Shown here: one piece after another, positions 5,248-6,641 of the stretch
Numbering within the stretch: the first letter of the stretch is position 1
Layout of the letters: each line of letters opens with the position of its first letter
Source of the DNA: an uncultured Porphyromonadaceae bacterium
Lineage (GTDB): Bacteria; Bacteroidota; Bacteroidia; Bacteroidales; Muribaculaceae
DNA length: 6,641 nucleotides
Direction: 5' to 3'
NCBI GenBank assembly: GCA_905193485.1
Contig: CAJJOX010000125.1
Location: forward strand, 1 to 6,641
Notes under the pieces: generated by a model
Told to the model about the DNA's origin: nothing
What the model saw: only the letters and a program-made list of their open reading frames with translations
Databases searched by the model: none
Program-made: the position numbers and the translations under genes

Positions 5248-6641
5248 TCAGTATTTAAAGCTTGAACCGCCGAGAAATTCCCGCAGGAGCGATGTGGAGG
5301 GGATGAATTCTTCGGAAATCGATGCGAAATATTGCAGGAAGCGGTGGAGCCGTGCGGCCTCGGCATATTCCGCGACATCGTGGGGCACCAGGCTCAGCAG
5401 TTCTTCGCCTCGACGTTTCATCACGCCAAGCTCGAATAGCAGCGAGGAGTTGAACATGGCATCGGCGTTTTCCTGATAGGGGAATATCCATCGTTCTTCG
5501 CCGCGTCGCACGCTCGGCCAGCGGCGGATGGTCTGTTCGGGACTTACGCCGCGATATCGTGCGTCGCGGATGATGCGTCGCAGCAACCGGTTGTCGGTGG
5601 TGGGGATCCAGTTGTGGTCGTCGATGGATATGGTGGTGAGCGCTGACACGTAGATGCGGTATTTCATGGCGTCGGCAACGTCGGCGGTAAGCTCGGGATT
5701 GAGGCCGTGGATTCCTTCGATGAGCAAAACCGATCCCGGACGCAGGGTGATGCGGTTGCCGCGGTATTCGCGCATGCCGGTTTCGAAGTTGTAGTAGGGG
5801 AGTTCGACGGTTTCGCCGGAGATCAGTCGGTTGAGGTGGCTGTTGAATGTTTCGAGGTCGAGCGCGTAGAGCGATTCATAGTCATATTCGCCCGATGCGT
5901 CTTTGGGGGTGTGGGCGCGGTCCACGAAATAGTCGTCGAGCGATATCATCTGCGGCTCGAGCAGATTGGTCATCAATTGGATGGCCAGGCGTTTTGTGAA
6001 GGTGGTTTTGCCTGACGATGAAGGGCCGGCGATCATCACCACACGTGCTCCGCCTTCGCGGAAGCGGCGCGTGATGTCGTCGGCTATGGTGGCGATGCGG
6101 TTGTTGTGCAGCGCTTCCGAAACGTTGATGAGCATGGCGCTCTGGCCGGCGGCGACGGCTTCGTTGAGCTCGCCGACGTTGCTCACGCCGACGATATCGT
6201 TGAAGCGCTGATGGTCGGTGAATGCTCCATACATCTTTTCCTGTTCGATAGGTCGGGCGGTCCGGGCGGGATCTTCTTCCGACGGCCCCATCAGCAGAAA
6301 GCCTTCCTTGTAAGGGATGAGGTCGAATACGCCGAGCATTCCGGTGCGGGGCGCCAACGCGCCGTAGTAGCTGTCGCACAGGCCGTCGAGCCTGTAATAG
6401 ACTGTGTATAGCTCGTGGAGCGATTGCAGCAGGCGCACTTTGTCGTCGAGGTGCTGACGTTTGAAGATGTCTATCACGTCGGTGGTGCGGCATTCGTGGC
6501 GTTCAAACGGAAGATCGTCCCTGACGAGGCCGCGGATGTGGGCTTTGAGGCGTTCTGCGAGGGCGCTGTCGGGGGATTCGGGCGCTCCGGGGCCGGTGAT
6601 GCGGCAATAATAGCCGCGGGCGAGCGAGCGTTCGATGCGTA
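5248..6641 (-). CDS. Nucleoside kinase, uridine kinase/phosphoribulokinase family (5' end outside window)
   Basis: Cytoplasmic P-loop kinase, probably phosphorylating a nucleoside with ATP or GTP; the substrate is inferred from the family. The visible 463 residues contain the Walker A motif GPSSSGKTT (205-213; DNA 6001-6027), SLDDYFVDR (233-241), the strand LLIEGIHGLNPEL (305-317), TTDNRLLRRIIRD (347-359) and WIFPYQENAD (384-393). They end LLREFLGGSSFKY, a tail I recognise from Bacteroidales nucleoside kinases. An internal GTG at 6477 could be taken as a start, but the frame stays open upstream to the edge and reads family-like sequence (RIERSLARGYYCR; DDLPFERHEC). Members are about 550 aa, so roughly 90 residues, expected to include a TGS-like domain, are missing. 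Codon use is more GC-rich than in the susCD pair. It looks like a separate housekeeping gene unrelated to the uptake operon. Confidence 0.92.
   Translation of the reverse strand, partial: RIERSLARGYYCRITGPGAPESPDSALAERLKAHIRGLVRDDLPFERHECRTTDVIDIFKRQHLDDKVRLLQSLHELYTVYYRLDGLCDSYYGALAPRTGMLGVFDLIPYKEGFLLMGPSEEDPARTARPIEQEKMYGAFTDHQRFNDIVGVSNVGELNEAVAAGQSAMLINVSEALHNNRIATIADDITRRFREGGARVVMIAGPSSSGKTTFTKRLAIQLMTNLLEPQMISLDDYFVDRAHTPKDASGEYDYESLYALDLETFNSHLNRLISGETVELPYYNFETGMREYRGNRITLRPGSVLLIEGIHGLNPELTADVADAMKYRIYVSALTTISIDDHNWIPTTDNRLLRRIIRDARYRGVSPEQTIRRWPSVRRGEERWIFPYQENADAMFNSSLLFELGVMKRRGEELLSLVPHDVAEYAEAARLHRFLQYFASISEEFIPSTSLLREFLGGSSFKY

Noticed and set aside
6475..6477. GTG as start codon of the kinase
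   Set aside because: The same frame continues open to the window edge and the upstream residues look like the known family, so the GTG is an internal valine.
5882..6493. Open frame of 203 codons on the minus strand
   Set aside because: Overlaps the kinase in another frame; it is rich in Arg, His and Pro, typical of a shifted frame in GC-rich coding DNA.
1..6641. CRISPR array, tRNA, rRNA or insertion sequence
   Set aside because: No regularly spaced repeats, no cloverleaf or rRNA-like stretches and no transposase frames were seen on either strand.

Overview
The window comes from a Bacteroidota genome, most likely order Bacteroidales. A Muribaculaceae-like source would fit the moderate GC content and protein style, but that is inference. 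The signs are a SusC/RagA plus SusD/RagB pair, a Bacteroidales-type nucleoside kinase ending in LLREFLGGSSFKY, Bacteroides-type -7 promoter octamers (TAnnTTTG), and no obvious Shine-Dalgarno sequences. All real genes lie on the minus strand, so they read from the right edge towards the left.

Right part (5248-6641): the 3' part of a uridine kinase/phosphoribulokinase-like nucleoside kinase. Its frame stays open to the window edge, so its N-terminus is outside. Next comes 478 bp without a gene (4770-5247). This stretch holds a GC-rich hairpin behind the kinase, a 13-bp direct repeat at its two ends, an 11-bp inverted repeat, a G9 tract (coding strand), two -7-like octamers and a leader of about 200 nt.

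Middle and left (1-4769): an operon susC-like (1016 aa) > susD-like (520 aa) > a third gene of which only the first 31 codons are visible. The gaps are 17 and 43 bp. The SusC-like protein is a TonB-dependent outer-membrane channel and the SusD-like lipoprotein is its surface-exposed lid. Together they import a ligand that the window does not identify. The third gene begins with an export signal and may encode another envelope or secreted protein of the same locus.

The genes are ordinary for the phylum. The less ordinary signals are non-coding: two long G/C homopolymers, one at the promoter-like region and one just after the third gene's signal peptide, and a cluster of dyads and repeats in front of susC. 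These suggest, but do not prove, switchable or antisense control of this uptake operon.
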